Shown piece after piece: positions 8,223-18,217 of a stretch of 64,000 bases of DNA (position 1 is its first letter; the number at the start of each line of letters is the position of its first letter). The notes beneath the pieces were generated by a model. The model had not been told where the DNA came from. It made no database searches and worked only from the letters and a program-made list of their open reading frames with translations. The stretch lies in contig NZ_JAUZQD010000002.1 in NCBI RefSeq assembly GCF_030709675.1, positions 434,001 through 498,000 of the forward strand. The letters run 5' to 3'. Made by a program: the position numbers and the translations under genes. This DNA comes from Symbioplanes lichenis. Lineage in GTDB: Bacteria > Actinomycetota > Actinomycetes > Mycobacteriales > Micromonosporaceae.

Positions 8223-9460
8223 CCGGCCACTGTAGAACTGATGTCCACGCCCCGGGCGCGCAGCCGGGCGACCAGCGCGTCGCCGATCCCGGTGGACGGG
8301 GTCAGCACGCCGCCCTCGCTCGGCGGCAGGGCGTCGCGGTCGAGGGCGAGCGCGAGCGCCGACTCGCCCATCAGCACGGCGGTGGCCGCGTACCCGGGAT
8401 CGCCTGTCATCCGGAACCGCGCCCGGAAGCGCTTCCCGGTCGTGGTCGTCGTGAAGATGTCCATGGTGAAATGCCCGGCGCGCCGGGTGCGCTCGGACGG
8501 TCCGTCGCCCGGTTTCGGCAGGACGCGGTCGAGCACCGCGCGCGTGGGCGCCAGCGCGAGCCCGGCGAAGAGCCCGGTGAGACCGAGCTTCACCCCCTTC
8601 GCGAGTACGGGCGACAGCGCCGACGTTCCCGTGCTGATCGTTTCGCGATAGCGGAACTCCCGCCCGTACGCGTAATCGCGCAAGGCATTGCTCCGCCGCA
8701 CGATGCGCGTGTTGTAGCTGGCCATGAAGAACGGGCCGAGCGTGCCGCGCAGTCCCGGGCTCACCTCGCCGGCGGGCACGGTGACCAGGTCGGGCTGTCG
8801 GCCGAAGTCCGGCTCCGCCGCTCGGTCGGGCGTCAGCGAGTACGGGCTGGCCGCCACCCGCCGCGCGTCCCGGTCCCGCCGCACGGTGTCGATCTGGTGC
8901 CGCATGGTGTCGATCGTGCCGCCGCTGGGCGCCCCCTTGAGCCGCGTCACCACCAGCGTCGTGTCCGTGAGCTGCCCGGCGCCCGCCTCGGCCACCGCCG
9001 CGTGCAGAACGTGCACGCCGATGTCCGACGGGACGGAGTCGAAACCGCACGAATGAACAATCCGCGCACCCGTACGCTGAGCGATTGCGTGGTTCTCATC
9101 AATGCTCTGCCGCACGAAGAGCACCTCGCCGGCCAGGTCGACATAGTCGGTCCCGGCGGCCGCGCACGCCGCGACGAGGGCCCGGCCATATTTCGCGTAC
9201 GGACCCACGGTCGTCGCCACCACGCGCGTGCTCGCGGCCAGATCGGCCAGCGCCCGCCCGTCGGCCGCATCGGCGACCACGACCGGCCAGTCGACGCCGT
9301 GGCGCGCGCGCAGCCGATCACGCACCGCCGCCAGCCGCTCGCCGGAGCGCCCCGCCAGCGCCACCCGCACTCCCGCGGGCGCGTATTCGGCCAGATGCTC
9401 CGCAACGAGCGCCCCGGCAAATCCGCTGGCCCCGTACACCACGACGTCGTAATCGGTCAT
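8219..9460 (-). CDS. Saccharopine dehydrogenase-like / trans-acting enoyl reductase family protein
   Basis: A 413-residue protein of the family that includes mycobacterial Rv2449c and the trans-acting enoyl reductase Rv2953. The Rossmann motif is VVYGASGFAGALVAEHL (residues 6-22), followed by LAGRSGERL, TTVGPYAKYG, YVDLAGE and SCGFDSVPSD. It probably reduces a double bond or carbonyl on a lipid or polyketide with NAD(P)H. The ATG reading MTDYDVVV was chosen because the frame upstream lies in low-complexity repeats. It is the first gene of an operon coupled to the DUF1707 and acetyltransferase genes. AGAATT seven to eight bases before the ATG could be a leaderless -10. Confidence 0.88.
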   Translation of the reverse strand: MTDYDVVVYGASGFAGALVAEHLAEYAPAGVRVALAGRSGERLAAVRDRLRARHGVDWPVVVADAADGRALADLAASTRVVATTVGPYAKYGRALVAACAAAGTDYVDLAGEVLFVRQSIDENHAIAQRTGARIVHSCGFDSVPSDIGVHVLHAAVAEAGAGQLTDTTLVVTRLKGAPSGGTIDTMRHQIDTVRRDRDARRVAASPYSLTPDRAAEPDFGRQPDLVTVPAGEVSPGLRGTLGPFFMASYNTRIVRRSNALRDYAYGREFRYRETISTGTSALSPVLAKGVKLGLTGLFAGLALAPTRAVLDRVLPKPGDGPSERTRRAGHFTMDIFTTTTTGKRFRARFRMTGDPGYAATAVLMGESALALALDRDALPPSEGGVLTPSTGIGDALVARLRARGVDISSTVAG

Positions 9461-9539
9461 GCCCACGAATTCTGCCCGCAAAAGCCGCCATCCGCGCGGC
9501 TCGCCCCGCACGAACGCACAACCGCCCGCACCCACCACG

Positions 9540-9909
9540 ATCCGCCGCGGGGCGCGCGACCGGCGCACACACCGCACGCTGACGCGCACGCACAACCACT
9601 GCACGCACCGCACGCACCCATGCGGACGCGGACGCACAAGGTTGCACGCACCACATGCACCGCACGCACCGCACGCTGACGCGGACGCGCAATCCCCGCA
9701 CGCACTGCACGTGGACGCGGACGCGCAACGTTGCACGCACCGCAAGCACCGCAGGCACCGCACGCGGACGCTGACGCTGACGCGGACGCGGACGCGGACG
9801 CTGACGCTGACGCGGACGCGGACGCGGACGCGGACGCGCAACTGTTGCACGCGCCGCGCGCACGGCACGCAACGCCCGCACGGCACGCCGGCGCGGACGC
9901 ACGACCGTT
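9540..9909. repeat. Low-complexity hexamer-type array upstream of the enoyl-reductase-like gene
   Basis: A purine/pyrimidine-alternating stretch built from GCGGAC, GCTGAC and GCACGCACC-type units; at 9766-9840 the sequence is almost entirely 6-bp GCGGAC/GCTGAC copies. It keeps several frames open by chance and explains the long false frames here. It fills the gap between the APC permease array and the next operon. Confidence 0.75.
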
Positions 9910-10009
9910 CGCCTGACTCAGCCCACGTGGATATGCGGCGGAGCATGCGGCGCAGTCGATGTGGTGTGGCCGGCCGGATGAATCAGCCCACGTGGCGCGG
10001 CCAGTCGCC

Positions 10010-10149
10010 CGGCTCAGCCCACGCAAACGTGCGGCCGGGCGACGCGGCTCAGCCCACGTGGATGTGCGGCCGGGCGACGCGGCTCAGCCCACGTGGATGT
10101 GCGGCCGGGCGACGCGGCTCAGCCCACGTGGATGTGCGGTCGCCGGCGC
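10010..10149. repeat. 35-bp tandem array containing the APC permease stop codon
   Basis: Four copies start at 10010, 10045, 10080 and 10115; the second to fourth are nearly identical. The copy at 10115 includes the last codons of the permease (PHIHVG) and its stop, so each upstream-coordinate copy repeats that coding end and stop beyond the gene. Degenerate relatives (CAGCCCACGTGG) occur near 9917 and 9983. Confidence 0.9.
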
Positions 10150-12008
10150 CGGTCGTGCTCGGCCTGGCGCACCATCTCCCGTGTCACCGGCGCGACCTCT
10201 CCCTGTCCGAAGAACAGATAGCGCAGGAAGTTCGCCGCCGGATTGCCCTCGGTCCACTCGAAGTAGATGTGCGGCCGCCGCCCCGTCAGGTCGCGAATGT
10301 GCAGCAGCGTCGCCGCCAGCGCGCTCGGCACGGACGAGCTCTCCACGGTCAGCACCCGATACCGGTGGTGCAGCACCTCGCCGTGCAGCCGCAGCTCGGT
10401 CTCGAAGTCGGACGCGTCGCGCACCGTCACCTCGACGAAGATCAGGTCGCGGTCGTCGGCGAGGTCGTTGTCCGCGATGATCTGCGCGATCTTGTCGCTG
10501 TACTCGCGGGCGTCGCGCCGGTCAGGTTCGTTCGCGATCAAACGAACATTGCGCCGTGCACATTCGCTCAAGAACTGCGCCGCGACCTCGTCCGTCTCGA
10601 TGCCCGTCACCCGCAGCTCGAACGCCCGGAACAGCCGCGACAGCAACGAGATCACCAGGATCGCGCCGATGAAGCAGGCGGCGATGCGCACACCGTCGGG
10701 CCGTTCGAAGACATTGACCACCGTGGTGTACGCGAACACGACCGCGATGATCCCGAACCCCCACACCCGGGCCCGTTGCCCCCGGCGGTGAGCTGACAGT
10801 GTCACCGCAACCGCCGCGGAGGTCATCAGGACGAGCACGCCCGTCGCATAGGCACCGCCCTGCGCGTCCACGTCCGCCCGGAAGATGACCGTGATCAGGA
10901 AGGCCGTCAGCGTGAAGACCAGCACCAGCGGCCGCACCGCCCGGGCCCACCCCGGCGCCATGCCGAACTTGGGCAGGTACCGGGGCACGAGGTTGAGCAG
11001 CCCGGCCATGGCGGACGCCCCGGCGAACCACAGGATCGCGATCGTCGACACGTCGTACACCGTGCCGAAGGCCGCACCCAGGTTCTCGTGCGCGAGATAG
11101 GCCAGTGCCCGCCCGTTCGCCTGCCCGCCGTCCTCGAACTCCTGCTGCGGGATGAGCACGGTCGTCACCACGCTGCTGCTGAGCAGGAAAACGCTCATGA
11201 TGACGGCAGCCGTGGTGAGCAACCGCTTCGTGCCCCGTACCCGCTCCGGTAAACCGCCCTTGACCTGCGGCATCACGGCCACGCCGGTCTCGAAGCCGGA
11301 CAGCCCGAGCGCCAGCTTCGGAAAAACGAGCAGAGCGACGGCGACCATCATGAGCGGATCGCCGTGCTGGGTGGTCAGGGCCGTGGTCCAGTCGCCGACC
11401 TGCGACGGGTGCGTGACGACGCGGAAGAGCCCCTGGGCGACCACCACCACGTTGAGGGCGAGATAGACGCCGACCAGGCCGACAGCGATGCCGATCGCCT
11501 CGGTGAACCCTTTGAGGAAAACGCCGCCGAGCAGCGCGATCAGCACCAGCGTGACGATGACTTCGTGCCCCTGCAGGGCGGCCGGCCAATACGGATTCTC
11601 ATCGATGTGCGCCGTCGCGTCGGCCGCGGACAGCGTGATCGTGATGATGAAGTCCGTCGCCGCGAAGCCGAGCAGGGCGAGAACGAACAGCTTGCCCTTC
11701 CAGAACGACAAAAGCTTCATCAGCATGGCGATCGAACCCTCGCCGTGCGGGCTGTCCGCCGCCACCCGCCGATAGACCGGCAGCGCCCCGAGCAGCGTCA
11801 CCAGCACGAGCACCAGCGTCGCCACCGGAGACAGCACGCCGGCGGCCAGCGCCGCGATGCCGGGCTGATAGCCGAGCGTGGAAAAGTAGTCCACGCCGGT
11901 CAGGCACATGACCTTCCACCATGAGTGCGGCTTCTCCCCGCTCTCGGCATGCGGCCCCTGATGCTGGCCGGCCTGGTCGTTGAGGCCCTTCAGGAGCCAT
12001 TCGCTCAT
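10119..12008 (-). CDS. APC-superfamily amino-acid/cation permease
   Basis: A 629-residue inner-membrane transporter with about 12 transmembrane helices. The N-terminus holds the substrate-loop signature [21 protein letters not shown] (in two blocks, residues about 30-50), and the core includes [15 protein letters not shown] cytoplasmic tail of about 170 residues ([39 protein letters not shown]) follows the last helix, as in actinobacterial members annotated as amino-acid permeases. The ATG at 12008 (or GTG codons just upstream) begins at [12 protein letters not shown]. The last codons are repeated downstream in a 35-bp array. The substrate is unknown. Confidence 0.87.
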   Translation of the reverse strand: MSEWLLKGLNDQAGQHQGPHAESGEKPHSWWKVMCLTGVDYFSTLGYQPGIAALAAGVLSPVATLVLVLVTLLGALPVYRRVAADSPHGEGSIAMLMKLLSFWKGKLFVLALLGFAATDFIITITLSAADATAHIDENPYWPAALQGHEVIVTLVLIALLGGVFLKGFTEAIGIAVGLVGVYLALNVVVVAQGLFRVVTHPSQVGDWTTALTTQHGDPLMMVAVALLVFPKLALGLSGFETGVAVMPQVKGGLPERVRGTKRLLTTAAVIMSVFLLSSSVVTTVLIPQQEFEDGGQANGRALAYLAHENLGAAFGTVYDVSTIAILWFAGASAMAGLLNLVPRYLPKFGMAPGWARAVRPLVLVFTLTAFLITVIFRADVDAQGGAYATGVLVLMTSAAVAVTLSAHRRGQRARVWGFGIIAVVFAYTTVVNVFERPDGVRIAACFIGAILVISLLSRLFRAFELRVTGIETDEVAAQFLSECARRNVRLIANEPDRRDAREYSDKIAQIIADNDLADDRDLIFVEVTVRDASDFETELRLHGEVLHHRYRVLTVESSSVPSALAATLLHIRDLTGRRPHIYFEWTEGNPAANFLRYLFFGQGEVAPVTREMVRQAEHDRRRRPHIHVG

Positions 12009-12039
12009 CACCACGGGCCTGCGTCGTTCCTCTCGCTTC

Positions 12040-12310
12040 CCAGCACTCGGCCGGAGGTCCAGCAACCGGCCGTACATTGCCGCCACCGGCTGAGCGTTCG
12101 GCCACTCGGCCGAACGTTCCAGCAACCGGCCGCACGTTCCGGCAGGCGGCTGAGCGTTCAGCCAGCGACTGAGCGTTCTGCAACCCGCCGAGCGTTCCGG
12201 CCCTCGGCCGGACGATCCGGCACTCGACCGAACCTCCCGGCAAGCGGCAGAGCGTTCAGCAACCCGCCGAGCGTTCCGGCCCTCGGCCGGACGATCCGGC
12301 ACTCGGCTGA
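12040..12310. repeat. Degenerate repeat region in the divergent promoter space
   Basis: A run of imperfect copies of a GAGCGTTC-AGCAACC-GGCC type unit. It includes one perfect 47-bp direct repeat at 12180-12226 and 12259-12305. It lies between the starts of the APC permease (minus) and the PLP decarboxylase (plus), so any promoter must sit at its edges or inside it. Confidence 0.75.
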
Positions 12311-12442
12311 AATAGTGGCGCGCCGTGATCGGCGACGCTCGTCCGCAGGCGTTAAGAACGCGTAGAGATTTCCCGTACGAGCCGTCAAAGTCCCGTATCC
12401 ACCCCTGTCCGGGGCCGTTCCAGGCGCCCGACCATTCGAGGC

Positions 12443-13972
12443 ATGACCCTCGCCGAACTGCTGCCGACGTTCCGCGCCTCGCTGCGCCCCCGCCTCGACC
12501 CCGCCGTCTGGCCGGCCACCGCCCGCTGGGGTGGCCACGGCGACCTGCTGATCGGCGGCGTGCGCGCCACGGCGCTCGCGGCCACGTACGGCACACCCGT
12601 GCACGTGCTCGACGAAGTCGACGTCCGTTCGCGCTGCGCCGAGTACCTGGCGGCGTTCGGCCGGCGCGGCGTCTCGTACAGCGCCAAAGCGGGCCTGACC
12701 AGCGGCGAGGCCCGCTGGATGGCCCAAGCCGGCCTCGGCTGTTACATCGGCTCGGCGGCCGACCTGCGCACCGCCCTCCTGGCGGGCCTCCGCCCCGCGC
12801 GCCTGGTCCTGCACGGCACGGCCAAATCCCTGCAAGACCTCGACGCCGCGTACGACTCCGGCGCCGCCGTGGTCGTCGGCACGCCCGCCGAACTGGAGTC
12901 CGTCGCCGCGCGCGCACCTCTCGGACAGCGCGTGCACCTGCGGGTGACGCCGGCCGCCGCCGGACGTAGCCGTCACCGCTATGGCTTCCGGCTCGGCACG
13001 GCCGCCGCCCTCGACGCGGTGGCCACCGTGCTGACCAGCCGCAACCTGCGCCTGGCCGGGCTCGACTGCTCCCTCGGCCACCAGCTGAGCCGCTTCCAGG
13101 CCTACGAATCGTGCGTCCGAGAGGCCGTGGCCTTCTGCGCGGTCGCGCGCGCCCGCACCGGCGCCGATGTCCATTCGCTCAACCTGGGCGGCGGCCACGC
13201 CGTCGCCTACAGCGGGCACGACAGCGCCTTCGCCGTCGCCGCCTTCGCCCGCCGCATCCGTACGGTCCTCCGCCTCGCCGCCGACCGGCACGCCGTCCCC
13301 GAACCGGCCCTCACCGTCTCCCCCGGCCGGGCGCTCGTCGCCCGGGCCGGCGTCACGATCCACCGAGTCGCCGAGGTCACGCAGCTCCCCGACGGCCGCC
13401 TGACGGTGACCCTCGACGGCGCCGTCCCCGACTGCACCACGACCGCCGACTGCGCCGGCCGGCACACCGCCGAACTGGCCGGCCGCGTCTCCACCGCCCC
13501 GATGCGTCTCGCCATGATCACCGCAGCGGCCGCCCCCACGCCCCGGCGAGCCCGCCGCGCCGCGGCCTCCCCCCACCGTCCGACCTCACCCGACCAACCG
13601 ATCTCGCCCGACCGTGCGAACTCAGCCGACCAGCAGAACTCCCCCCACCGCGCGAACTCACCCGACCAGCCGGCCTCGGCCCACCGTGCGAACTCAGCCG
13701 ACCGGCCGACCTCGGCCCTGACAGCAGTCGCACCAGGGCGGGCGTCCGGCGGAGCCACCGGCCGTTTGGCTGCCAACGTGCTGGTTCCAGCCATGGAACT
13801 CCCCGCCGACGTCACCGTGGGCGACATCCTCGTGGTGGCGGGCACGGGCGCGTACCACCACCGCCCTGACCCCTTCGCCGGCCGCCCGCCGGTCGTCGGA
13901 GTGGCCGACGGCCTGGCCCGCACCCACATCCGCCGCGACACCGTCGACGACCTCCTCCGCCGAGTCGTCTGA
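12443..13972 (+). CDS. Group IV (DAP/ornithine decarboxylase-like) PLP enzyme with in-frame repeat insert
   Basis: A 509-residue alanine-racemase-fold decarboxylase relative. The PLP lysine is in VSYSAKAG (about residue 77). Other family marks are [23 protein letters not shown] and [12 protein letters not shown]. The C-terminal barrel has [21 protein letters not shown]. Between strands of this barrel, residues 376-423 are exactly eight 6-residue units of the pattern S-(P/A)-(D/H)-(Q/R)-x-x, encoded by eight 18-bp tandem repeats. The canonical active-site Cys-Glu-x-x-Asp block that should precede this point is not recognisable (the nearest is [10 protein letters not shown]). Activity is therefore doubtful, or the substrate differs. 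Family calls place it near diaminopimelate decarboxylase; it has no lysine-pathway neighbours. Confidence 0.8.
   Translation: MTLAELLPTFRASLRPRLDPAVWPATARWGGHGDLLIGGVRATALAATYGTPVHVLDEVDVRSRCAEYLAAFGRRGVSYSAKAGLTSGEARWMAQAGLGCYIGSAADLRTALLAGLRPARLVLHGTAKSLQDLDAAYDSGAAVVVGTPAELESVAARAPLGQRVHLRVTPAAAGRSRHRYGFRLGTAAALDAVATVLTSRNLRLAGLDCSLGHQLSRFQAYESCVREAVAFCAVARARTGADVHSLNLGGGHAVAYSGHDSAFAVAAFARRIRTVLRLAADRHAVPEPALTVSPGRALVARAGVTIHRVAEVTQLPDGRLTVTLDGAVPDCTTTADCAGRHTAELAGRVSTAPMRLAMITAAAAPTPRRARRAAASPHRPTSPDQPISPDRANSADQQNSPHRANSPDQPASAHRANSADRPTSALTAVAPGRASGGATGRLAANVLVPAMELPADVTVGDILVVAGTGAYHHRPDPFAGRPPVVGVADGLARTHIRRDTVDDLLRRVV
13568..13711 (+). repeat. In-frame 18-bp tandem array, eight units, inside the decarboxylase gene
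   Basis: Units start every 18 bases from 13568 to 13694, each beginning with a TCA, TCG or TCC serine codon. No frame is lost. The encoded stretch is hydrophilic and probably disordered. Confidence 0.9.
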
Positions 13973-14211
13973 CCGACACCGCTCACGCAAACGCGCAAGG
14001 AAGTCGTCAACCGACCCACCCGAAACGCGCAGACCAACCACCAAAGCTCGCGCAAACGCACGAGGACGCCGCACGGTCGACCCGCAGAAGCGCGCGGTCC
14101 AGTCAGCGAAGCTCGCGCGAACGCTCGAACACGTCGCCGGCCGACGACCCGCTCGAACGAGAAGTCCGGTCAGCGATGCTCGTTCAAACGCGCGAGGATG
14201 TCGTCCACCGG
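13973..14211. repeat. 65-67-bp degenerate tandem array running out of the SARP gene 3' end
   Basis: Anchor GCTC(G/A)-type blocks recur at 13981, 14046, 14111 and 14178 (spacings 65, 65, 67). The unit at 14164-14211 is the real gene end, coding VDDILARLNEHR and the stop. The most distant unit still reads VDDFLARLRERC on the minus strand. The array fills the whole gap between the convergent decarboxylase and SARP genes. Confidence 0.75.
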
Positions 14212-17200
14212 CCCGAAGGAGAGCACCCCGCTCGCCGCCCCCGCCAGCTGACCGGCAGCGGGCAGCAACGCCTCGTGCAGACGCGCGCACGCGGCCCGGT
14301 CCTTCAGCGCGACCGCGGCCCGCGCCAGCAACGCCAGCCGGGCTTCCAGCAGCAGATCGTGCGGCGACTCGGGCACGGCGTGCAGCGCAGCCGCCGCCTC
14401 GGCCGTGCGCCCCGCCCGGACCAGCAGCCACGGCCGAGCCCACGGCGCATAAGGCCCGAGCGCGACGCCCAACGGGTCCTCCCCGAGCGCGAAATCCAGC
14501 GAGTCCACTCCGAGCGCGACATCCGGAGAGCCGACCCCACGCGGCACGGCCAACGACATCACTCCACGCGCGACGTCCAGCGAGTCCGACCCGCGCGGCC
14601 GTTGCATCTCGCCCGCACGAGGCGACCCACCGAGTGCCAGCCGCGTCAGCGCCTCGAGCCCCTCCGAAACCCCCGGCATGCCACCGGTTGCCAACCGCGC
14701 GAAAGCCTCTCGATAAAGCGCTTCGGCATCCCCGCCACTTACCGCCACGGCCAGAGCCCGCGCCAGCCCCGTGAACGTCCCGACGGCCGGCAACTCGTAC
14801 TCGTCGGCCAGCCGGTCGGCAGCGTCCGCGTGCTCGGCCGCCGCCACGAAATCTCCGAACGCGCACGCCGACTGCATCCGGATCAGATGTCCGAGCACCT
14901 CGAACGTCACCAGCCCATGCCGCCCGGCGACCGAGACCAGCGAGGCCCCGATGGCGTCCCGCTCACCGGCCAGCCCCGAACGCGCACAACCGTGCATGAA
15001 ACGAGCATTCAGCGCGAGCACCACCAACCCCGGATCCCCGGCCGCCCGCGCCAGCCGCTCCGCCGAAGCCGCCGCCCGCCGCCCCCGGTCGCCGACCTCC
15101 CCCCGCAACTCCAGTGCGAGCACGCACAACAGCCGGGCCCGAAGCGCACCCTCCGTCCCCGGCAACGCCCCCTCGACCGCAGCGACGATCCGCGCCGACA
15201 GCTCCTCGTCGTCATTGCGCGGCCACACCGCCGGAACGTCGAATCCGGCCAGCGCCTCCGCCACCAGCGACGGATCCCCGGCGGCGGCCTCAACTGCTCT
15301 GACCCGCAACGCCCGGCTCTCCCCGAGCTGCCCCAGCACCGCGAGCGCCCGGCCCAGCCCGACCAGCGCGGCGACCCGGGAAGCCGGCGACGACGCCCCG
15401 GCAACCGCTTGCCGCCACAAGCGCGCCGCCTCGTGCGGGTTGTTCCGACTCTCCGCCGACGCCGCGCCCGCGGCGGCATGCGCGGTCGCGCGAACGGCAT
15501 GCGCGGATCCGGCCCGGCCGTAGTGGTGCGCGAGCAGGGCATGGTCTCCGGGACGTGCGCGTTCGATCACCACGGCCGCCTCGGCGTGCCACCTTTGCCG
15601 GCGCAGCTCAGACAGATCGTCGTACAGCGTGTCGCGTACGAGAATGTGGGTGAAGCGCAAGCCGCCCGCCTCGGTGAGGAAGCCCGCGCCGAGCGCCACG
15701 TCGACCGCGTCGAGCACATCCCCGGCCAACGCGGCGAGCATGTCGGGGTCAACGTCCCGGCCCAGCACAGCTGCCCGGCGCAGCATGTCCTGCGCGAATT
15801 CCGGCAGCCGCGCCAGCCGATACCGGATCACGTCCCGCACCCCGTCGGGAATGCGCTCGCCGGTGTCCACGAGCCGCGCCAGCTCGCGTACGAAGAAGGG
15901 GTTTCCGCCGCTACGCCGGTGGATGTCGCGTACGGCATCGGTGTCCACCGCCGGACCGGCCACCGCCGTGACCAGGGCACCGACGTCTCCCTCGCCCAGG
16001 CCGCCCAGCCGGATCCGCACCGGCTCGGCCTTCGCCCAGCGCGCCAGCATCCCGGCCGCCGCCGGCCCCACCTCCCCGGGCCGGTACGTGGCGACGATCA
16101 GCGCCGTTGCGCGTTCGATCACAACGCTCAGCGCCTCGAGCCCATCGCCGTCCGCGTGATGCACGTCATCGGCGACCACGAGCAGCGGACCGCCGCCGGC
16201 CTCCGGCAGCACGGGCCACAGCATCGGCGCGCCCTCGTGCTCGGGCCCGCGCGCCCACACCGACGGCCACCCGAGCCGCCGCACGGCCTCCTCGGCGAAC
16301 GCGCTCTTGCCCGCGCCGGCCTCCCCCGTCACGAGCACCACCCCCGCGCGGCCCCTCTGCTGCACCTCGGCGGCGGCAGCCTGCACGACGGCGAGCTCAT
16401 CCTCCCGCCCCACGAACACGCGCCCGGATCCCCGAGCGGCCCCGGACACGCGCCCGGATCCCCCAGCAACCCTGGACACACGCCCGGGCTCGGGCCCCTG
16501 AGCGGCCACGACCCGCGGACGATCAGCATCGAGCGCGGGATCCTGAACGAGCATGGCGGTCTCCAACTCGCGCAGCCGTGGACCCGGATCGACGCCCAGC
16601 TCATCCACCAGCGTCTTCCGCGCCTCCCGCAGGCTCTCCAGCGCCTCGCCCTGCCGCCCCGACCGATAGAGCGCCCGCGCCAGCAGATGCCACGCGTCCT
16701 CCCGCAGCGGCCGCTCGGCCACGTGCGCGCGCAGCCCGGGTACCGCCTCCGCCGCCCGGTCCAGCCCTACCAGCGCCGCACCCCGCCGTTCCACGGCAAG
16801 CATCCTGAGCTCGTCCAACCGCTCACTCTCCGCGCGGGCCCAGGCCGTTTCCGAGAATTCCTCGTACGCGGCCCCGCGCCACAAAGCCAGCGCCGCGTCC
16901 ACCCGCTCCAGCACCTCGCCGGCCGTCCCGCTGCCCGCCCGGCCGACCAGCTCCTCGAACTCCGCCGCGTCGAGCGTGGCCGGCGGCTCGACCAGCAGGG
17001 CGTACCCGGGTGCGCGCGTGACCAGCACCGACGGCGCCTGTCGCGGCGCCCGGCCCGGCTCGAGGACCCGGCGCAGGTCCGCGACGAACGTCCGCAGCGC
17101 GGCGACAGCCCCGTCCGGCGGCGTCTGCCACAGGTCCATGACCAGCCGGTCGACCGAGACGACCCGCCCCCGCGCCACGAGCAGCCGCCCAAGCAGCGCC

Positions 17201-17265
17201 CGCTGCAGCTTCCCGCCCAGGGCCGCGTCCGACACGGCGATCGGGCCGAGCACCTGGAACCTCAC
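14170..17265 (-). CDS. SARP-type regulator with BTAD and AAA ATPase domains
   Basis: A 1031-residue regulator. From the GTG start, VRFQVLGPIAV opens an OmpR-like winged-helix DNA-binding domain (residues 1-90; LLVARGRVVSVDRLVMDLW). A bacterial transcriptional activator (BTAD) domain follows (residues about 95-240; LREDAWHLLARALYRSGRQGEAL, LGVDPGP). An ATPase domain begins near residue 290 with FVGREDEL, Walker A GEAGAGKS (about 312) and Walker B LLVVADDVHHAD (about 357), and a helical repeat tail completes it. The AfsR/SARP family activates secondary-metabolism or stress genes. TACGAT eight bases before the GTG suggests a leaderless transcript and fixes the start; a frame extends further up but has no better start. 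It diverges from the alpha/beta hydrolase gene. No biosynthetic cluster lies in the window. Confidence 0.9.
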   Translation of the reverse strand: MRFQVLGPIAVSDAALGGKLQRALLGRLLVARGRVVSVDRLVMDLWQTPPDGAVAALRTFVADLRRVLEPGRAPRQAPSVLVTRAPGYALLVEPPATLDAAEFEELVGRAGSGTAGEVLERVDAALALWRGAAYEEFSETAWARAESERLDELRMLAVERRGAALVGLDRAAEAVPGLRAHVAERPLREDAWHLLARALYRSGRQGEALESLREARKTLVDELGVDPGPRLRELETAMLVQDPALDADRPRVVAAQGPEPGRVSRVAGGSGRVSGAARGSGRVFVGREDELAVVQAAAAEVQQRGRAGVVLVTGEAGAGKSAFAEEAVRRLGWPSVWARGPEHEGAPMLWPVLPEAGGGPLLVVADDVHHADGDGLEALSVVIERATALIVATYRPGEVGPAAAGMLARWAKAEPVRIRLGGLGEGDVGALVTAVAGPAVDTDAVRDIHRRSGGNPFFVRELARLVDTGERIPDGVRDVIRYRLARLPEFAQDMLRRAAVLGRDVDPDMLAALAGDVLDAVDVALGAGFLTEAGGLRFTHILVRDTLYDDLSELRRQRWHAEAAVVIERARPGDHALLAHHYGRAGSAHAVRATAHAAAGAASAESRNNPHEAARLWRQAVAGASSPASRVAALVGLGRALAVLGQLGESRALRVRAVEAAAGDPSLVAEALAGFDVPAVWPRNDDEELSARIVAAVEGALPGTEGALRARLLCVLALELRGEVGDRGRRAAASAERLARAAGDPGLVVLALNARFMHGCARSGLAGERDAIGASLVSVAGRHGLVTFEVLGHLIRMQSACAFGDFVAAAEHADAADRLADEYELPAVGTFTGLARALAVAVSGGDAEALYREAFARLATGGMPGVSEGLEALTRLALGGSPRAGEMQRPRGSDSLDVARGVMSLAVPRGVGSPDVALGVDSLDFALGEDPLGVALGPYAPWARPWLLVRAGRTAEAAAALHAVPESPHDLLLEARLALLARAAVALKDRAACARLHEALLPAAGQLAGAASGVLSFGPVDDILARLNEHR

Positions 17266-17335
17266 GGGATCCCATCGTAGGCGCCACTCATCCCGCACTG
17301 ACCCGGCACTCATCCCGCCGCGCGAGGGTGGATCC

Positions 17336-18211
17336 ATGACCACGTTCGCTGACTTCGACCAGCTCACCGTGCCCGTCGCCGAGGGCGTGTCCCTGCGGGC
17401 GGCGGTGGGCGGCACCGGCACGCCGATCGTCCTGCTGCACGGCTTCCCGCAGACCCACCTGATGTGGCGGCACGTCGCCGCCGATCTGGCCGCCGACCAC
17501 ACCGTCATCTGCCCGGACCTGCGCGGTTACGGCGCCAGCAGCAAACCCCACAGCCCCGACGGTACGGCCTACGCGAAGCGCACGATGGCCGCCGACGTCG
17601 TGGCCCTCGCCCGTGGCCTGGGGCACGACCGGTTCGCCCTGGCGGGACACGACCGGGGCGCCCTGGTCGCCTTCCGCGCGGGGCTCGACCATCCGGACGC
17701 CATCAGTCACCTGGCGCTGCTCGACACCGTCCCGACGCTGGACATGTGGAGCGTGCTGCACGGGGTGGACGCGGCCGTGGCGTTCCACCTCTACCTGATG
17801 GCGCAGCCGGCCGGGCTCCCCGAGCAGCTCATCGCCGGGGCGCCGGACGCCTTCTTCGCGTACTTCCTCGACATCTGGACCCGCCGCCCGGAGGCGATCC
17901 CGGCGGAGGTCCGGGCCGAGTACCTGCGGGCGTCCCGGGAGGCCGTCCCGTCGATCGTGGCCGACTACCGCGCCTCGGCGACGATCGACGTCGCCGACGA
18001 CACCGCCGCCCGGGACGCCGGGGCGAAGCTGACGATGCCGGTCACCGTGCTCGCGCAGGACTGGGGCGCCGTACTCGGCTACGACGCCTCGGCCGTGTGG
18101 CGGGCGTGGGCGCCGGACGTGACGCTGGAGACGGTCACGTGCGGGCACTTCATGGCCGAGGAGGATCCCGCCGCGGTCAGCAAGGCCCTCAGGACCCTGC
18201 TGACCCGCTGA
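17336..18211 (+). CDS. Alpha/beta hydrolase, haloacetate dehalogenase/epoxide hydrolase type
   Basis: A 291-residue hydrolase. The oxyanion-hole motif is LLHGFPQTHLMW (about residue 32), PDLRGYGAS follows, the nucleophile Asp is in AGHDRGA (about 106), and the catalytic His is in CGHFMAEE near the end. An Asp nucleophile in GHDRGA is typical of haloalkanoate dehalogenases and epoxide hydrolases rather than serine esterases. The start is an ATG with GCGAGGGTGGATCC before it. It diverges from the SARP gene and ends seven bases short of the convergent TetR gene. The substrate is unknown. Confidence 0.9.
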   Translation: MTTFADFDQLTVPVAEGVSLRAAVGGTGTPIVLLHGFPQTHLMWRHVAADLAADHTVICPDLRGYGASSKPHSPDGTAYAKRTMAADVVALARGLGHDRFALAGHDRGALVAFRAGLDHPDAISHLALLDTVPTLDMWSVLHGVDAAVAFHLYLMAQPAGLPEQLIAGAPDAFFAYFLDIWTRRPEAIPAEVRAEYLRASREAVPSIVADYRASATIDVADDTAARDAGAKLTMPVTVLAQDWGAVLGYDASAVWRAWAPDVTLETVTCGHFMAEEDPAAVSKALRTLLTR

Positions 18212-18217
18212 GACCCG

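Noticed and set aside
9459..10796. Long plus-strand open frame over the repeat region
   Set aside because: It is made of low-complexity Arg/Thr/His repeats and antisense permease sequence with no plausible start or codon bias.
12040..12310. Phage attachment site or IS remnant
   Set aside because: No integrase, transposase or terminal inverted repeats; the pattern is simple repeat decay.
13111..13869. Alternate-frame protein inside the decarboxylase
   Set aside because: Arg/Pro-rich shadow created by the high-GC third position and the 18-bp repeats.
14176..17280. 1034-residue plus-strand frame opposite the SARP gene
   Set aside because: Shadow of the SARP gene, with Arg/Pro/Gln-rich composition.
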